A DNA stretch of 7,212 nucleotides. Origin: an uncultured Phenylobacterium sp. GTDB taxonomy: Bacteria > Pseudomonadota > Alphaproteobacteria > Caulobacterales > Caulobacteraceae. The stretch lies in NCBI GenBank assembly GCA_945952355.1, contig CAMFIW010000132.1, forward strand, positions 1 through 7,212. Reading direction: 5' to 3'. A program made the translations under genes and the position numbers. The notes beneath the pieces were generated by a model. That model had not been told where the DNA came from, searched no databases, and saw only the letters and a program-made list of their open reading frames with translations. Positions 5,516-7,212 of this stretch are shown here, piece after piece (position 1 is the first letter of the stretch; each line of letters begins with the position of its first letter).

Positions 5516-6496
5516 CTATTCCGCCTGCACCACCAGCACAGCCTTCCCCACCCCCTGGCCGGTCAACGCGAACTCCAGCGCCTCGACGAATTCTCCCAGC
5601 CCGAACACCCGCCCGACCGGAGGCGTCAGCCGCCCCTCGCCGACCCAGCCCAGCAGCCGCGCCATATGCCCCGCCGCCCGCTCGGCCTCGAAGATCATGA
5701 ACTGCCGCACGTCGACCCCCACCAGCGCCGCTCCCTTCATCAGGGTCAGGTTGGCGGGCAGGGCGGGGATCGGCCCGCCCACGAAGCCCAGCACCAGGTG
5801 CCGCCCGCGCCACGACAGCGAGCGGAACGCCGGCTCGAACAGCGGCCCGCAGACGGGGTCGAACACCACGTCCGGCCCGCGCCCGCCACAGGCCTCTTTC
5901 AGCCGCTCGCGCCAGCCCTCCGGCGCGGTGTCCAGCACCGCCGCGGCCCCCGCCGCCTGCGCCGCCGCCCGCTTCTCCTCGGTCGAACAGGCCGCCACCA
6001 CCCGCGCGCCCAACAGGCCCGCGACCTGCAGCCCGGCCAGCCCCAGCCCGCCGGCCGCGCCCAGCACCAGAACCTGCTCGCCGGCCGCCACCCGGGCCCG
6101 GTCCTCCAGCGCATGCAGGGCGGTCAGATAGTTCACGCGGAAGGTCGCCGCCTGCGCCAGCGTCATGTTGTCGGGCACGCGCGTCACCCCCGCCGCCGGC
6201 GCGATCGCCAGCTCGGCGAACCCGCCGCGTACGCTGGCCATCACCCGCGCTCCGACCGCCAGCCCCTCGACCCCAGCCCCCACCGCCTCGACCCAGCCCC
6301 CGACCTCCTGGCCGGGCGTATGCGGCAGCGGCGGCTTCACCTGATACCGCCCCAGCGACACCAGCGCGTCGACATAGCCCACCCCGCAAGCCGACACCCG
6401 AACCAGCACCTCGCCCGGCCCCGGCGTCGGCGCCGCCCCCTCCACCAACCGATAGGCGTCCACCGCCTCGAGCGTTTCAGCTTGGACGAATTTCAT
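5516..6496 (-). CDS. NADPH:quinone oxidoreductase-like, zinc-free MDR family
   Basis: The 326-residue product is a medium-chain dehydrogenase/reductase of the quinone oxidoreductase type, cytosolic, expected to reduce quinones or enones with NADPH. The N-terminal GroES-like domain has PGPGEVLVRVSACGVGYVD (25-43), GRYQVKPPLPHTPGQEVGG (49-67) and FAEL (93-96). The Rossmann domain carries VLVLGAAGGLGLAGLQVA (142-159) with the nucleotide-binding AAGGLG, followed by a second strand VVAACSTEEK. GRGPDVVFDPVCG (205-217) and GRHLVLGFVGG (231-241) complete the usual pattern. The Cys/His zinc ligands of alcohol dehydrogenases are absent. The motif reads CGVGYVD where family members usually have Asn (CGVN). 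The length is normal. The start at 6496-6494 fits the family but has no clear Shine-Dalgarno. It is convergent with the deacylase; no functional link is evident. Confidence 0.9.
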   Translation of the reverse strand: MKFVQAETLEAVDAYRLVEGAAPTPGPGEVLVRVSACGVGYVDALVSLGRYQVKPPLPHTPGQEVGGWVEAVGAGVEGLAVGARVMASVRGGFAELAIAPAAGVTRVPDNMTLAQAATFRVNYLTALHALEDRARVAAGEQVLVLGAAGGLGLAGLQVAGLLGARVVAACSTEEKRAAAQAAGAAAVLDTAPEGWRERLKEACGGRGPDVVFDPVCGPLFEPAFRSLSWRGRHLVLGFVGGPIPALPANLTLMKGAALVGVDVRQFMIFEAERAAGHMARLLGWVGEGRLTPPVGRVFGLGEFVEALEFALTGQGVGKAVLVVQAE

Positions 6497-6863
6497 GGGG
6501 CGGGACTCGGCGTGTGGTGGCGGGGAGGGGACTGGATGCGGCAGGCGCCGTGGGGGTGGTCAAGAGGGCGCGCGTCTTTGCCTGTCCGCCTCCACTAGCT
6601 CCCTCGGGCCAGTCAGCAACCTGCTAACCTTGATCGCAGTACAGGTCGAAAAAGGGCGCGATCATGGGCGCGGCGAGGGATTTGCTTTGGAGTAGGGGCT
6701 GCCAGCCTTGGACTCAACGGAGCTGCTAGAGTGGCCTGCCATTGGTGCGGCGATTCCTGATGGGCATCTAAGGGCCTCCATCGAGGTTGTTGGCTGGTAC
6801 CGGAGAGACGGAGTCTAGGGCCATTGTGCAAGGCCACGTCCCCCAAATGAACCTGCCAAACGG
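6497..6863. other. Intergenic region with no convincing gene; composition change
   Basis: The part next to the oxidoreductase (about 6497-6600) is very GC-rich and probably holds its promoter. From about 6600 rightward the sequence becomes visibly richer in A and T, and this continues through the toxin gene. Short frames exist on both strands. The most protein-like is plus-strand 6696-6818, read from TTG 6708 as LDSTELLEWPAIGAAIPDGH and onward to a TAG. It has no ATG, no ribosome site and no recognisable family. A weak bulged GGCC hairpin (6819-6835) lies after the toxin stop. I see no RNA gene. Confidence 0.5.
6535..6563 (-). promoter_or_regulatory. Weak candidate promoter for the quinone oxidoreductase gene
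   Basis: On the minus strand TTGACC (6563-6558) lies 17 bases before CGCATC (6540-6535). The -35 matches the consensus well and the -10 poorly, as is common in GC-rich alphaproteobacteria. It would give a leader of about 30 bases before the ATG at 6496. Only the -35 match and the spacing support it. Confidence 0.22.
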
Positions 6864-7202
6864 TCAAACTAGACCTTGGAACGCCATGAGCGCTTCGTTG
6901 ACGAGGCCCATCACGTCCTCTTCCAGTACGCCGCAACGCGCTTTTATGTTTTCCCGGCGGATCGTTACGATCTTATCGACGGCGACGGTCGAGTCCTCCA
7001 TCAGGCCGTTGGCTTCAGTTGGGGTGATTGGAATCCGAAAGAAGACGTCTCTCTGGGCGTCGTCCGCTCCGTAGATCAGGCAGAACTGCAGCGTAGCATG
7101 TGCATCTAGCGCCTCGGCCTGGATCAGAACGGCCGGCCGCGGTTTGCCAGCCAAATGCCCTTTTTCGGCCACCACCCAAATTGCCCCCCTTGCATAGGTC
7201 AC
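6864..7202 (-). CDS. PemK/MazF-family toxin of a type II toxin-antitoxin system
   Basis: The 112-residue product matches the MazF/PemK fold, a small beta-barrel endoribonuclease that cleaves mRNA when its antitoxin is lost. Visible signatures are YARGAIWVVA (3-12), the KPRPAVLIQ strand with the conserved Arg22, FRIPITPTEANGL (55-67), VDKIVTIRRENI (75-86) and a C-terminal helix LEEDVMGLVNEALMAFQGL. The start is GTG at 7202-7200, since no ATG lies in frame before the essential RGAIWVV strand. The loop after the third strand reads CLIYGADDAQRD, where relatives usually have a Thr-Ser pair, so catalysis may differ. In such operons the antitoxin normally precedes the toxin and would lie beyond 7212 on the minus strand; a TGA at 7208-7206, three bases before the GTG, could be its stop codon. 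Base composition is less GC-rich than in the neighbouring genes, which fits horizontal acquisition. Confidence 0.85.
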   Translation of the reverse strand: MTYARGAIWVVAEKGHLAGKPRPAVLIQAEALDAHATLQFCLIYGADDAQRDVFFRIPITPTEANGLMEDSTVAVDKIVTIRRENIKARCGVLEEDVMGLVNEALMAFQGLV

Positions 7203-7212
7203 GGATCAAGGC

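Noticed and set aside
5277..6389. A 370-codon minus-strand frame overlapping the quinone oxidoreductase
   Set aside because: Gly/Ala/Arg-rich shadow in another frame that also runs through the palindromic repeat.
6696..6818. A plus-strand frame reading LDSTELLEWPAIGAAIPDGH and onward to a stop
   Set aside because: The residue composition is protein-like and it could be a gene remnant, but it is short, has no ATG or ribosome site and matches no family I recognise; noted only in the intergenic entry.
6613..6936. A 107-codon minus-strand frame between the toxin and the oxidoreductase
   Set aside because: It begins inside the toxin gene in another frame, has no ribosome site, and its translation looks random.

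Overview
The window is very GC-rich, with a strong GC bias at third codon positions, and carries alphaproteobacterial-type gene families. A Caulobacterales-like genome (Caulobacter or Phenylobacterium type) is my best guess. This rests on composition, gene content and the style of intergenic repeats; no rRNA or marker gene is present to confirm it.

Layout. (1) Positions 1-769, minus strand: the N-terminal 256 residues of a lipoprotein-type PQQ-dependent sugar (sorbosone) dehydrogenase, cut by the window start. (2) Positions 770-1013: a divergent intergenic region with a matched pair of TTGCNGCAA palindromes and an overlapping perfect hairpin, a good candidate operator. (3) Positions 1014-3374, plus strand: a 786-residue thiamine-diphosphate enzyme resembling AceE, the homodimeric 2-oxoacid dehydrogenase E1. 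It lacks the AceE N-terminal extension and has no E2 or E3 gene beside it in the window. (4) Positions 3525-5180, plus strand: an amidohydrolase of the N-acyl-D-amino-acid deacylase family. (5) Positions 5181-5515: the gap between two convergent genes, filled by a terminator-like hairpin and an elaborate nested palindromic repeat of about 235 bp. (6) Positions 5516-6496, minus strand: a zinc-free MDR quinone oxidoreductase. (7) Positions 6497-6863: no convincing gene; base composition falls from about 6600 onward. (8) Positions 6864-7202, minus strand: a PemK/MazF-family toxin starting at GTG, whose antitoxin should lie just past the right edge.

The E1-like enzyme and the deacylase are co-oriented, 150 bp apart, and may form one transcription unit. 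One inference is that an acylated amino acid is deacylated, converted to a 2-oxoacid and then cleaved or oxidised by the E1, but no linking oxidase or transaminase is visible here. The quinone oxidoreductase and the toxin look functionally unrelated. Nothing in the window is clearly a new defence or mobile system. The points most worth a second look are the nested palindrome, the short orphan AceE-like enzyme, the altered metal-ligand positions in the deacylase, the TTGCNGCAA pair and the altered MazF-like active-site loop.
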